Below are positions 34,804-43,886 of a stretch of 64,000 nt of DNA, piece by piece (positions within the stretch are counted from its first letter, which is position 1; each line of letters starts with the position of its first letter). The stretch lies in NCBI RefSeq assembly GCF_024345795.1, contig NZ_JAGQBU010000002.1:124001-188000 (forward strand), given 5' to 3'. The notes under the pieces are model-generated. The model was not told the origin of the DNA, searched no databases, and saw only the letters and a program-made list of their open reading frames with translations. The stretch comes from Synechococcus sp. J7-Johnson. Its GTDB lineage: Bacteria > Cyanobacteriota > Cyanobacteriia > PCC-6307 > Cyanobiaceae. The position numbers and the translations under genes are program-made.

Positions 34804-35847
34804 ATGAACGACCCCAACGGCCCGGCCTGGCAGCGGCTGAGCCACTCCACCCTGCTGCGTTTCCTGTTGTTGCTGGCCTCTGGCTGGGCGGTGGTGCAGC
34901 TGATCGACTATTTCCGGGTGGTGCTGTCCCTGTTCACCGCGGCGGCGGTGCTGGCGGTGGTGCTGGACTATCCGGTGCGGCGGCTGGGGCGTCTGGGCTG
35001 CAGCCGTGGGCTGGCGATCCTGCTCACCCTGCTGGCCGGCATCGGTGTGGCCAGCTTTTTCGTGGCGGTGCTCGGCTTCCAACTGATCAACCAGGGCAGC
35101 AGCCTGATCAATGACCTGATGCTGGGTCTGCAACGCCCCGATCTTCCCTTTCACGGGTTCCTGAAAACGATCAACCTCCAGCAACTGCTGGAGCTGCTGC
35201 GCGCCAGCCTCGGCACGGGTCTGGGGGTGATCGGCGGCGCTTTCTCCAACGTCTTCGGCGGAGTGTTTCTGCTGGTGATCGTGGCCTACATGCTGATCGA
35301 CAACGGGGCCACCTGGAGCCAGGTACTGCGCCTGCTTCCGGAGGATGTGCGCGAGCGCTTCGATCGCAGCGTGCAGAAGAACGTGTTGGGGTTCCTCAGA
35401 GGTCAGATCACGCTGATGATCTTTCTCAGCCTTGCCAGTTTCCTGGTGTTCGCCGTGCTGGGAGTGAAGTTCTCCCTGATCCTGGCGATCCTGGTGGGAG
35501 TGCTGGATGCCATCCCCGGCATCGGCGCCACCCTCGGGGTGATCGTGGCCTCCAGCCTGGTGTTCCTGACCCAGGGGCAGTGGCTGGCCCTGCAGGTGGT
35601 GATCGCCTCGGTGGTGCTGCAGCAGATCCAGGACAACTTCATCCATCCCCGGGTGATGGGCCGCGCCCTGGAGATAAGGCCTGTGGTGCTGTTCTTTGCT
35701 CTGTTCATCGGCGAGCGGCTGGCCGGTCTGCTGGGGGTGTTCCTGGCGATTCCCGTGACCGGCATGATCCTGGGCTGGGGCAAGGAGAGCGAGGAGGACG
35801 ACCCGTCGGTCCAGGCGGATTCCACCCAGCAGGCGGCCAATCTTTAG
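34804..35847 (+). CDS. AI-2E family transporter
   Basis: A 347-residue inner-membrane protein with about eight helices and the family signature in the last third (VGVLDAIPGIGATLGVIVAS and IQDNFIHPRVMGRALEIRP). Members include the AI-2 exporter TqsA, but many export or exchange other solutes (for example Na+/H+), so the family name should not be read as quorum sensing. It stands alone, with 46 bp before the next gene. Confidence 0.85.
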   Translation: MNDPNGPAWQRLSHSTLLRFLLLLASGWAVVQLIDYFRVVLSLFTAAAVLAVVLDYPVRRLGRLGCSRGLAILLTLLAGIGVASFFVAVLGFQLINQGSSLINDLMLGLQRPDLPFHGFLKTINLQQLLELLRASLGTGLGVIGGAFSNVFGGVFLLVIVAYMLIDNGATWSQVLRLLPEDVRERFDRSVQKNVLGFLRGQITLMIFLSLASFLVFAVLGVKFSLILAILVGVLDAIPGIGATLGVIVASSLVFLTQGQWLALQVVIASVVLQQIQDNFIHPRVMGRALEIRPVVLFFALFIGERLAGLLGVFLAIPVTGMILGWGKESEEDDPSVQADSTQQAANL

Positions 35848-35893
35848 CCCATCAAGCTGCCAGCATCAGCACCCTTCCGCTTTCAGCCCGCCT

Positions 35894-36517
35894 GTGCCCA
35901 GCTTCGATCGCCGCGCCACCCTGCTGGCGTGTAATGCCGGCCACTGGGAGGGCAGCTTCATTCGCCTCGATAGCCAGGGCCTCGAGAGCGAGCGCTTCGG
36001 CACACGCCTGCATGTGCACGAGACAGGCGGCCAGATCGAAGCGGCCCTCACTTACTTGAACACCGGCAAGGTGGCGACGATGCGCTTCGCCGAGCCGCCG
36101 ACCTTGATGACTATCAGCCCCGATGGGCACTGGAGCCTCGGTCCCGACAAGACGGGTCCCTGGCCGGCGGTGATGGAGCTTTGCCTGGTGGATGGCCAGC
36201 GGCGGCGGCGACTGGTGGTGCGTCACGGCGCCGAGCGGCTCGAGAGCGTGGTGGTGGTGGTGGAGGCCCGCCCCGGGGTGGTGGATCCGGCTCCGGCGGC
36301 GCCCCTGCGGGCCACGGTTCTGCCGGGTGGCGATGGTTCAGGCCTCGGCTGCTGGCAGCTCACGGACGACATCAGCCTCACCACCGCCCTGGAGCGCCGC
36401 GGTGGAGACCCCCTGGCGGTGAGGCTGTGCTGGCGGCCCCAACCGGGGCGGGAGCTGGTGCTGGAGCGTGCCTATGGCGCCAACGGACTGCCCCAGCAGG
36501 AGCCGCTGCTGGTCTGA
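35894..36517 (+). CDS. DUF3598-like protein
   Basis: A 207-residue, beta-rich soluble protein opening with NAGHWEGSFIRLDSQGLES. This resembles the start of the cyanobacterial DUF3598 family, whose proteins have a lipocalin/CpcT-like barrel look. Function is unknown; ligand binding is a guess. The start is GTG 35894. It converges on a DUF427 gene with 8 bp between stops. Confidence 0.6.
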   Translation: MPSFDRRATLLACNAGHWEGSFIRLDSQGLESERFGTRLHVHETGGQIEAALTYLNTGKVATMRFAEPPTLMTISPDGHWSLGPDKTGPWPAVMELCLVDGQRRRRLVVRHGAERLESVVVVVEARPGVVDPAPAAPLRATVLPGGDGSGLGCWQLTDDISLTTALERRGGDPLAVRLCWRPQPGRELVLERAYGANGLPQQEPLLV

Positions 36518-36525
36518 GGGCAGAT

Positions 36526-36804
36526 TCAGCTCACGCGCACGCCCTTCCAGAAGGCCACCCGGCCCTTGATCTCACTGGCGGCCTGCTTGGGTTCGGGATA
36601 GAACCAGGCGGCGTTCGCGTTCACCTGATCCCCCACCACCACGTCGTAGTAGTGGGCTTCTCCCTTCCAGCCACACACGCTGCGGTGTGATGACGGCCGC
36701 AGGTGCTCGCCGACCAACGCCTCGGCGGGGAAGTAGGCGTTGCCTTCCAGTTTCACGATGTCGTCACTGCTGGCGATTACGGCGTCGTTCCAGCGGGCTT
36801 CCAT
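36526..36804 (-). CDS. DUF427 family protein (minimal form)
   Basis: A 92-residue protein covering just the DUF427 core: MEARWNDAVIASSDDIVKLE, NAYFPAEAL, VCGWKGEAHYYDVVVGDQ and AAWFYPEPK. It shares the W-K-G-x-x-x-Y-Y-D-V-V-V-G signature with the longer paralogue at 32680. I chose ATG 36804 by family length; ATG 36828 is possible. It is 71 bp downstream of the ATP-grasp ligase on the same strand. Confidence 0.82.
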   Translation of the reverse strand: MEARWNDAVIASSDDIVKLEGNAYFPAEALVGEHLRPSSHRSVCGWKGEAHYYDVVVGDQVNANAAWFYPEPKQAASEIKGRVAFWKGVRVS

Positions 36805-36875
36805 GGCAGTGCAGCAAACGTCTTTCATCCTGGAGCCCACGGGAGCCCGTTGTGGTGGTCAGCCGGCGGATCTGC

Positions 36876-38399
36876 TCAGGCCTGCTTCAGCTCCTCGGCC
36901 CCCGCGATCAGTCGCTCCCTGGTGGCCGCGTAGATGAGTTCAGCTTCTTCAGGACTGCGGCCGATGCAGGTCATCCCCAGCTTGCCGAATTCCGAGAGGC
37001 AGCCAAGCAGGTGGAACACGCTGCCGTGCAGTGCGGCTGGGTCGAAGTGCAGACCGGCGGCGGCCACGATGTCGATCAGGTCCACCGGCAGCAGACCCCG
37101 CAGCCTCGGGTCGCAGAGGTTATCCGTGGCGGCATAGAACAGCGACTGGCCGGTGGGGGAGCGGAACAGGCCGCTGGCGCCATCGATGCGGCCGTTGGTG
37201 GCATAGCGCAGGGCCATGTAGGGGTGGGTGGTGCCGCCCTTGCGCAGGTTCACCTCGATCGCCTGCAGATCCCAGTGCTCCCCGAAGCGGCGCGCCACGA
37301 AATCCACCGCATAGCGCTCCAGGGCGCCCTCTGCCGCCAGGGCCTGGCCCACCGCCAGCCCGTGACGCATCAGTTCGGCCCGGTACTGCGTCTGGGCGGG
37401 AAAGCGGCAACCCAGGTAGGTCTGTCCGCTCACGCCGCCGAGCACCTGCTCATGGGTGGAGAGCACCTCCACCGCCCCGCCCGGGTGGATCATCCCCTGC
37501 ACGCTCGGTGAGGCCAGCTCGTCGCCCCCCAGCAGCCAGGCCTCCACCAGGGCACCCTGCTCCTGCAGCAACTGGCGCCACTGGGGTGGTGGCATCGCCA
37601 GGGTCTCGAGGGCCTCGCGCAGGCGAACTCGGCGCTCCCGGCCGCTGAGCTCCGCCAGTTGCAGGGGCTCCAGCTCCAGGGGAGCATTGCCTTCGCCGCT
37701 GAATCCCTGGTCCAGCTTCACCACCACCCGGCTCAGCTCGGGGTGGGCTTCCCACAGCTCGGCCGTCACTTCGCCGAGGGCGTCGAGGTCATGGACCAGG
37801 GAGCTGCCGGGCGGATGGGGCACAGCGCAGCGGCGGAACAGCTCGCGGCTGCCGGCCTTGCCGCCCCAGTGACTCAGGGCTGGATCAGTGCCCAGCAGCG
37901 GCACCTGCAGTCGCTCGGAGAGTTGCTTCTCCTGCTCCGTCACGTTGAAGCAGGTCATGAAGCTGCGCCCGGGACGCAGGCGCTCGCGGATGCGCCCCAG
38001 CAGCGCCGGCCGCTCCAGCAGCTTCTCGGTGAGGGGCCGATTGGAGGCGTCGTCCGTGTCGAACAGATGCAGGCGCCGGCGGGCGTGGGAGGCGGGCACC
38101 CCCGGCAGCAGCTCCAGCACGGCATCCACGACCAGTTCAGGCAGCAGCTTGCTGGTGATGTAAACCGCCCGCACGCCGGGGTCGCGCAGGCGGATCAGCG
38201 AGAACAGCTGCCGTTCCTCGTAGTGGTGGGCCCCGGTCACCAGAGCCATTTGATGGTGATCGAGGCTGAGCGAGGGCACCACCAGCAGATCCCAGCCCTC
38301 ATTGCCGCCTTCACCGCCACTGTTCTGGTTGCTGCCTGGATGGAACTCGCCCCATTCCGGCCGCAACTGTCGCTGGAGTTCGCTGAAACGCAGAGCCAT
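36876..38399 (-). CDS. ATP-grasp ligase related to peptide ligase PGM1
   Basis: A 507-residue protein. The N-terminal 170 residues are a Rossmann-like region (VYITSKLLPELVVDAVLEL, FNVTEQEKQLSERL). The middle is an ATP-grasp fold with the ATP-binding VVVKLDQGFSGEGN loop and the metal-binding DLQAIEVNLRKGGTTHPY (Glu/Asn) motif. The C-terminal 100 residues resemble the PGM1 C-terminal domain of the pheganomycin peptide ligase family. Such enzymes join an amino acid or guanidino acid to a peptide amine. The product here is unknown. No NRPS or RiPP precursor is adjacent; mscS lies just upstream. Confidence 0.78.
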   Translation of the reverse strand: MALRFSELQRQLRPEWGEFHPGSNQNSGGEGGNEGWDLLVVPSLSLDHHQMALVTGAHHYEERQLFSLIRLRDPGVRAVYITSKLLPELVVDAVLELLPGVPASHARRRLHLFDTDDASNRPLTEKLLERPALLGRIRERLRPGRSFMTCFNVTEQEKQLSERLQVPLLGTDPALSHWGGKAGSRELFRRCAVPHPPGSSLVHDLDALGEVTAELWEAHPELSRVVVKLDQGFSGEGNAPLELEPLQLAELSGRERRVRLREALETLAMPPPQWRQLLQEQGALVEAWLLGGDELASPSVQGMIHPGGAVEVLSTHEQVLGGVSGQTYLGCRFPAQTQYRAELMRHGLAVGQALAAEGALERYAVDFVARRFGEHWDLQAIEVNLRKGGTTHPYMALRYATNGRIDGASGLFRSPTGQSLFYAATDNLCDPRLRGLLPVDLIDIVAAAGLHFDPAALHGSVFHLLGCLSEFGKLGMTCIGRSPEEAELIYAATRERLIAGAEELKQA

Positions 38400-38406
38400 C
38401 GTGAGA

Positions 38407-39441
38407 TCAGCCCCTGATCAGGCTGCGCGTGGGGAAGGGCATTCCCGCTTGATGCTTCTCCACCACTTCACCGATGCGCAACAACAGCTCCTGCTGCAGA
38501 TCCCAGGCGGCCTGGATGTCGCCACTGGCCACATAGCAGAGCAGACGCAGATTGAGGCTCGATTCGCCATAACCCACGAAGTGCACCGCCGCTGACTTGT
38601 CGTGATCGATACTCGTGTTCGAATCCAGCTGCTCACGCAGCTCGGAGATGATGGGCTCGATCGCGGCACGGTCGTCGTAGCGCAGCCCGAAGTCGATCCA
38701 GACCCGCCGGCTGTCGATCCGGGCGACGTTGATGATCGGCTTCACGGTGAAGATCGAATTGGGGATGAAGATCGGCTGCCGCTCCGGATCACGCAACTCC
38801 GTGTAGAACCAGCTGATTGTTTGCACGGTGCCGTTGACATCTTCTGCGGGGATTCTGATGAGATCCCCCACCACGAAGGGTCTGTTGATGTAGAGGCTGA
38901 TGCCGCTCAATCCATTTTCCACGATCGTGCGGGCGCCGAAGCCCAGGGCCGCGGCACCGAAGCCACCGGCGGTGGCCAGCAGGGCGGTGGGGGTGCCCAG
39001 CAGCCGCAGCAGCTCCAGGCTGATGATCACAACCACCAGCACCGTGAGCAGCTTGTCGCTGAGATCGAAGAGGTACAGGCGCTCACGCTGGGAAAGATTC
39101 GGGAACACCTGCTGGGAGTAGGTGTCGGCCTTGCGCCAGATCTCGCCCTTCCAGCGCAGCAGCGTCCAGATCAGGCCGATGAAGATCAGCTCATTGCGCA
39201 CGTCCATGCTGCCCATGGGCAGGGGCAGCAGCTCGGGTCCCAGCAAGGACAGCAGCCACCAGGCGGTGGAACTGACCAGGATCGTGAGCGTGAGGCTGAG
39301 GCGGCTGCGCAGCACCAGGGCGCGGCCCAGCGATCCACTGGGAAGCCGTTTGCCAACCAGTTGCAGGCTCAGCCAGGCTCCTGCCGCCAGCAGGATCCCC
39401 AGCAGGGGAATAGGCAGGCTCAGCTGGAGGGGATTGAGCAT
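38407..39441 (-). CDS. MscS family mechanosensitive channel
   Basis: A 344-residue protein with about four N-terminal helices, the Ala/Gly-rich pore helix (TAGGFGAAALGFGARTIVENGL) and the soluble beta domain (PFVVGDLIRI, GTVQTISWFYTELRD, IFIPNSIF). It releases solutes during osmotic downshock or acts as a small-conductance channel. It ends 7 bp before the ATP-grasp ligase start, so the two are almost surely cotranscribed. Confidence 0.9.
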   Translation of the reverse strand: MLNPLQLSLPIPLLGILLAAGAWLSLQLVGKRLPSGSLGRALVLRSRLSLTLTILVSSTAWWLLSLLGPELLPLPMGSMDVRNELIFIGLIWTLLRWKGEIWRKADTYSQQVFPNLSQRERLYLFDLSDKLLTVLVVVIISLELLRLLGTPTALLATAGGFGAAALGFGARTIVENGLSGISLYINRPFVVGDLIRIPAEDVNGTVQTISWFYTELRDPERQPIFIPNSIFTVKPIINVARIDSRRVWIDFGLRYDDRAAIEPIISELREQLDSNTSIDHDKSAAVHFVGYGESSLNLRLLCYVASGDIQAAWDLQQELLLRIGEVVEKHQAGMPFPTRSLIRG

Positions 39442-39473
39442 GGCTGGACTCTAAGGACGGTCGTCCAACGCCC

Positions 39474-40568
39474 TCAGCCGTCGGGTCCGTTCAGCTCCCA
39501 GATCAGATCGGCTCCCGAGCGGCTCAGCCCCATCTCTTGCCAGGAGGGCGCCATAGCCATCGAGTTCAGTTGCAGATCCCCCAGCGGTGTGCGGGCGGCG
39601 ATGCCCCCCAGCAGCTTCGGGGCCACCACCGCCACCAGCCGCTGCACACAACCCTGGCGCAGCGCCGCCGCCGCCAGCTCTGGCCCGCACTCCCACAGCA
39701 CCTGGTTGCAGCCCCTCCGGGCCAGGGCCTGCATCAGCTCCAGCGGTTCGCAGCAGGCCAGCTCCAGCCGCTCCACCCCCAGCCCATCCAGCCGCTGTCG
39801 TGCTGCCTCGGGGGCCTCGGGCCCATGGGCCACCAGGGTGGGAGCCGCACGCTGGTCCCAGAGCTGGGCTCGCTCCGGCACGTTCAGGCCGCGGCTGATC
39901 ACCACCCGCAGCGGCTCAAGCGCACGCCGTCCCCGGCTGGTGAGCAGGGGATCATCCGAGCGCAGGGTGCCGCCACCCACGATCACCGCATCGCAGTGCG
40001 CTCGCAGCTCGTGCACCCTCTGCCGCGATGCTGGCCCGCTGATCCACTGGCTGGCTCCGTTGGACAGGGCCGTGCGTCCGTCCACGCTCATCGCCCACTT
40101 GAGGACCCCCAGGGGCCGGCCGGTGCGCAGCCGGTGGCAGAAGGCGGCATTCAGGTTCTGGGCCTCGGCCTGGCGCACCCCCACCAGCACTTCCGTCCCG
40201 GCCAGGCGCAATGCCTTGATGCCTTCGCCCGCCACCCGCGGATCGGGGTCCTCCATCGCCACGATCACCCGCCGGATCCCGGCGGTGATCACGGCCTCGC
40301 TGCAGGGGGGCGTGCGGCCGTGGTGACAGCAGGGCTCCAGGGTCACCACCAGAGTGCCCCCTCGGGCCCGATCTCCCGCCTGAGCCAGGGCTCCCACCTC
40401 GGCGTGGGTCATTCCGGCAGCGGCGTGGAAGCCTTCCCCCACCAGCAGCCCGCGGGCATCGAGCACCAGTGCGCCCACCAGGGGGTTGGGGCTGGTGCGA
40501 CCCCGCGCCAGGGCGGCCAGGCCGAGGGCGCGGTCCATCCAGGTGCTCCACGGGCACCCCTTGGTCAC
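39474..40568 (-). CDS. ribD: Bifunctional riboflavin deaminase/reductase RibD
   Basis: Carries out the second and third steps of riboflavin synthesis from GTP. The N-terminal deaminase has the zinc motifs HAEV and PCCHHGRTPPC; the C-terminal reductase has the WAMSVDGRTA, GGGTLRSDDP and WECGPELAAA blocks. I chose GTG 40568, whose GTGA overlaps the DUF3122 stop; this gives 364 residues. GTG 40595 and ATG 40538 are alternatives. ribF, the next pathway gene in this window, is at 49996. Confidence 0.93.
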   Translation of the reverse strand: MTKGCPWSTWMDRALGLAALARGRTSPNPLVGALVLDARGLLVGEGFHAAAGMTHAEVGALAQAGDRARGGTLVVTLEPCCHHGRTPPCSEAVITAGIRRVIVAMEDPDPRVAGEGIKALRLAGTEVLVGVRQAEAQNLNAAFCHRLRTGRPLGVLKWAMSVDGRTALSNGASQWISGPASRQRVHELRAHCDAVIVGGGTLRSDDPLLTSRGRRALEPLRVVISRGLNVPERAQLWDQRAAPTLVAHGPEAPEAARQRLDGLGVERLELACCEPLELMQALARRGCNQVLWECGPELAAAALRQGCVQRLVAVVAPKLLGGIAARTPLGDLQLNSMAMAPSWQEMGLSRSGADLIWELNGPDG

Positions 40569-41071
40569 GCCGGAGTGCTCACCAGGCTGCGCCACTCGGC
40601 CACCACGAATGGAGGCACCGGCAGCTCCGTGAACACCCCCGGCAGCCGCAGCCGCAGCGGACGGTTCTGGCTCAGTTCGGCCAACAAAGGGCTCAGATCG
40701 AATTCAGCGGCGGCGGAGCGGCCGTCGTTACTCAACGCCTGGCTCTCGAGGGTCAGATCCTCCAGCTGCCACTGGAACGGGCCCGAGCGCACCTGCAGCG
40801 CCGTGGGGTGATCAAGCCGCACCTTGCCGGGGTAGCCCACCACCCGCAGGTGCAGGGCAGCTCCGGGCGGTCCGTCGCGAAAGGCCACCAGCTGCCATGC
40901 CTGATCATCCAGATCGCGCACGCTCACCAGGCTGCGCAGTACCGGGCTGCCGGTTTCGCTGGGGTGTGCGTGCAGCTGGGCCGCCGCTGGCGTCACCAGA
41001 GCAAACAGGCAGGCCAGCAACAGGCTCAGGGCCAGCAGCAGCCGACCCGCTCGGCGGATCATCCCGCTCAT
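40565..41071 (-). CDS. DUF3122 family exported protein
   Basis: A 168-residue protein with a clear signal peptide (residues 1-31: RRAGRLLLALSLLLACLFALV, then TPAAA|QLHAHP). The mature part is beta-rich. The family is cyanobacterial and its function is unknown. Its ATG overlaps the stop of the GH116 gene in an ATGA, and its stop overlaps the ribD start, so it sits in a tightly coupled operon. Confidence 0.75.
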   Translation of the reverse strand: MSGMIRRAGRLLLALSLLLACLFALVTPAAAQLHAHPSETGSPVLRSLVSVRDLDDQAWQLVAFRDGPPGAALHLRVVGYPGKVRLDHPTALQVRSGPFQWQLEDLTLESQALSNDGRSAAAEFDLSPLLAELSQNRPLRLRLPGVFTELPVPPFVVAEWRSLVSTPA

Positions 41072-43599
41072 GGTTCGCGCTCGGCTCCAGGGATCGGCTG
41101 CCACTGGGTGTGGGTGGCCCAGAGCGCCCAGATCGCCATCGCCCGCAGGTAGTGGCAGGCCCGGAACGTGCCCACCGCCGTGATCGCCTCGGGCGTGCGG
41201 AACTGCAACCCTCCCGCATACACCTGGCCCACCACGGCGCCGCTGATCGCCATGGCCGTGTCGGTCTGACCCATCAGGCGGTAATAGGCCGCCAGACCGA
41301 AATTGATGCCGGTCCATATCTCCAGCGGGTGGGTGCCGTTGGGATCGAGCGGCGTGCCGTCGCGGCGCAGGCCGTTGGCCACCCCCAGCCGCCCCCCCTC
41401 GAAGCGCTCGAAGCAGGCCTCACGAATCGCCGTCAAGGCCGAGAGGGCCCGCTCATCGCTCACCACCGGCGGCAGCCCCAGCAGGCGGGCGTAGAAATCG
41501 CCGCAGAGCTGGTCGGCCATCACCACCGGTGTACCGCTGCCGGCATCGATCCGGTAGTACTCCCCGTTCCAGAGCAGCCGATCGAAGTTGGCCCGTGACG
41601 GCTCCAGCCAGCTGCCAAATTCCCGCTGCTCGGCGCCGGTGTCGAGGCCAAGGTCGAGCTGCAGCCGCTGGGCCATCGCCAGGGCCGCCTCCAGGGCTGC
41701 TATCCAGAGGGCGCCGCAGTAGGCGCTCACTCCCTGCAGTGGCCAGTCGTCAAAGGTCTGATCGGGAGCGCCGCCGTTGTCGGGCAGGCCGTCGTCGTTG
41801 ATGTCGAACTGCTTGAGATAGCGAAGCGACTCCACCACCGCCGGCCAGCAGTCGGCCAGGAAGCGCAGGTCTTCCCCCGATGGGGAAAGCCGGAACAGCC
41901 GCCATACCTGCAGCACGAAGTCGGAGGCCAGGTCCTTCCAGAGGTTGCAGTCTTGATAGGCGGTGTAGTTGGTGGCATCGAAGGGCCGCTCGTTGGGGGC
42001 GCCCAGGTCGTGGGGGGTGGCGCCGGGCAGCTTGCGGGCCGCTTCCACCCGGCCCCGCCCCTGGGTGAAATACCAGCCGATCGGCCGGGGGGTGGCATCG
42101 GCGGCGGGAATGGCCCGCGCGAAGCTTCTAAGCACCGCCTTGTCGAGTTCGGGCCAGAGCTGCAGCAGGGCGAAGGAGCCGTAGAGCCGCACATCCAGGC
42201 TTTCGTACCAGGCGTAGTCGAGGCACTCCAGCACCCCGAAACGGCCCACCGGATCCGTGGAGCTTGCGGCGGTCCAGAGGCTGCCGCCGCTGGCGAGGTC
42301 GTAGAGCTCATTGAGCAGGGCCATGCGCAGGGGCTCAGGCAGGTCGCTGCGTTCCAGCACCGGCTTCTGCCAGGCCTCGATGGCGTCGCGCCACTGACGC
42401 CACGCGCCCAGGGCCTCGGCGGCGATGGCGGTGGCGCTGGTGCCGGTGGCCCCGAAAAAATCCGTGTAGCGGCGCAGGGCGGACGTGCCCGTGGCGAAGG
42501 CGGTCACGGGCAGATCCCAGCTGATCACCACCGGCAGCTCGATTTCAGCCCCCGGCTCCAACCTCAGCCGCAGGGCGATCGCGGCGCTGGCCTGCTCGCT
42601 GCCGGTGCTGCGGCGGTCGTTGTTGCTGTTGGGGATCGAGCCGTCGCGGGAAAACGCCTCCCAGATCTCGCCGCCATCTCCGCTGGGATCCCAGCGGCTG
42701 CAGCGCATCACCTCCACCCCCTCCAGCTGGTCGGGGACCGCCAGGCACCACTGGCCCTCCCCCTCGGCGATCGGCTGGCTCGGCGCCCCCTCCAGCAGCA
42801 CGCCCGTCAGGCCCGGTGTGTCGATCCAGCGGTTGCGCTGGCCCACCCCCGCTCCGATGGCGGGCAGGTAGTTGTGCTCCGGGCTGCCGTCGTCGCGGAA
42901 CGTGACGGCGGCGCTGGGATCGGTGTTGGTGAACCAGCCCACGGTGTTGCGCCAGCTCAGCAGCAACGAGAGATCCAGGGGGACCTTGGTGGGGTTGGCC
43001 AGCCGCCAGCGGAACACCGCCACCGGATAGCTGGTGCGCTGATAGTCGCCGGGGATGATCGGGCTGAAGGCCTCGCAGCTGGCCTCGGCGCGGAAGTCGG
43101 ACTGGTAATCAAGCCAGTGCAGCGGATAGCGGGCGGCGTAGGTGCCGGCCGTGGCGCTGGTTTCGTTGCCGTCGCTGGTCTCGCTTCCCAGCCACTGCCA
43201 GCGGCCCAGGGGACGCTCGCTGGCCTCCGGCCGGGAGTCGTCGTGGTCAGGGGTCATGGCCAGGGCCCGGGCCCGGCTCGCTGTGCCGTCGTGCTCGAAC
43301 AGGGCGAACTGGCAGTCGGGCAGCACCCCGAACCAGTGCTCACCCCCATCGAGGTGCCAGAGGTTGAAGTTGCCGTCAGGTCCGCGGCCGATGCAGCCCG
43401 CACCGAAGCCCCCGAGTGGGGCGCCGTGGTTGGGACCGTCGTCGAGGTTGCTGGCGTAGCGCACCTTGTAGGGGGCCTCCCAGCCCTGGCCGATCGGCCG
43501 TTGCCAGCTGGCAGGGGGGGCCTGGGCGGGCCGACCGGCGCCGGGCCCGCGCAACAGCGTGGAGAGGGCTGACAGGCCGAACGGAGCCATGGTGCTCAT
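41068..43599 (-). CDS. GH116 family glycoside hydrolase (GBA2-like beta-glucosidase)
   Basis: An 843-residue enzyme related to bile-acid beta-glucosidase GBA2. The N-terminal beta-sandwich starts GAPLGGFGAGCIGRGPDGNF. The (alpha/alpha)6 barrel carries the nucleophile Glu near residue 458 (ECLDYAWYESLDV) and the acid/base Asp near 611 (GAPDQTFDDWPLQG). Related enzymes cleave glucosyl-lipids or short beta-glucosides. No signal peptide is seen, so it is cytosolic. Likely substrates include glucosylglycerol-like solutes or glucolipids, which is inference. It overlaps DUF3122 by 4 bp. Confidence 0.9.
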   Translation of the reverse strand: MSTMAPFGLSALSTLLRGPGAGRPAQAPPASWQRPIGQGWEAPYKVRYASNLDDGPNHGAPLGGFGAGCIGRGPDGNFNLWHLDGGEHWFGVLPDCQFALFEHDGTASRARALAMTPDHDDSRPEASERPLGRWQWLGSETSDGNETSATAGTYAARYPLHWLDYQSDFRAEASCEAFSPIIPGDYQRTSYPVAVFRWRLANPTKVPLDLSLLLSWRNTVGWFTNTDPSAAVTFRDDGSPEHNYLPAIGAGVGQRNRWIDTPGLTGVLLEGAPSQPIAEGEGQWCLAVPDQLEGVEVMRCSRWDPSGDGGEIWEAFSRDGSIPNSNNDRRSTGSEQASAAIALRLRLEPGAEIELPVVISWDLPVTAFATGTSALRRYTDFFGATGTSATAIAAEALGAWRQWRDAIEAWQKPVLERSDLPEPLRMALLNELYDLASGGSLWTAASSTDPVGRFGVLECLDYAWYESLDVRLYGSFALLQLWPELDKAVLRSFARAIPAADATPRPIGWYFTQGRGRVEAARKLPGATPHDLGAPNERPFDATNYTAYQDCNLWKDLASDFVLQVWRLFRLSPSGEDLRFLADCWPAVVESLRYLKQFDINDDGLPDNGGAPDQTFDDWPLQGVSAYCGALWIAALEAALAMAQRLQLDLGLDTGAEQREFGSWLEPSRANFDRLLWNGEYYRIDAGSGTPVVMADQLCGDFYARLLGLPPVVSDERALSALTAIREACFERFEGGRLGVANGLRRDGTPLDPNGTHPLEIWTGINFGLAAYYRLMGQTDTAMAISGAVVGQVYAGGLQFRTPEAITAVGTFRACHYLRAMAIWALWATHTQWQPIPGAEREP

Positions 43600-43617
43600 C
43601 GAGATGGCGCCAGCTTG

Positions 43618-43863
43618 TCAGAGCTGGCCGGCCCCGGCGGCCACTTCCTGCTCGATCAGGGCATCAAGGGTGATCGCCGAGCGCACCACCGCCTGGTAGC
43701 GCTGCACCACCCGCCGGTTCCGCTCCAGCCAGAGGCCGGCATCCTCCCCGCCGCCGCCGGTGGCTTCGGGGCTGAGCAGCTCGATCTCGGCCTGCCGCGC
43801 CAGCAGGGCCAGGGCCAGCTCATGCACGCGCTGGCGGCGGGAGGGGGGCTCAGGTGCGGCCAT
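43618..43863 (-). CDS. Small hypothetical protein upstream of GH116
   Basis: An 81-residue protein of mostly charged helices (RRQRVHELALALLARQAEIELL, WLERNRRVVQRYQAVVRSAI) around a Gly-rich loop. I do not recognise it. It ends 18 bp before the GH116 start on the same strand, so it is probably the first gene of that operon. Its ATG lies 23 bp from the divergent cobL start. Confidence 0.6.
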   Translation of the reverse strand: MAAPEPPSRRQRVHELALALLARQAEIELLSPEATGGGGEDAGLWLERNRRVVQRYQAVVRSAITLDALIEQEVAAGAGQL

Positions 43864-43886
43864 GGGCGCTTCTACTCGCGGGCATC

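Noticed and set aside
38602-40326. 574-codon plus-strand frame
   Set aside because: Antisense to mscS and ribD, both with full motifs.
41953-43572. 539-codon plus-strand frame
   Set aside because: Antisense to GH116 and composed of Gly/Ala/Val/Gln repeats typical of GC-rich shadows.
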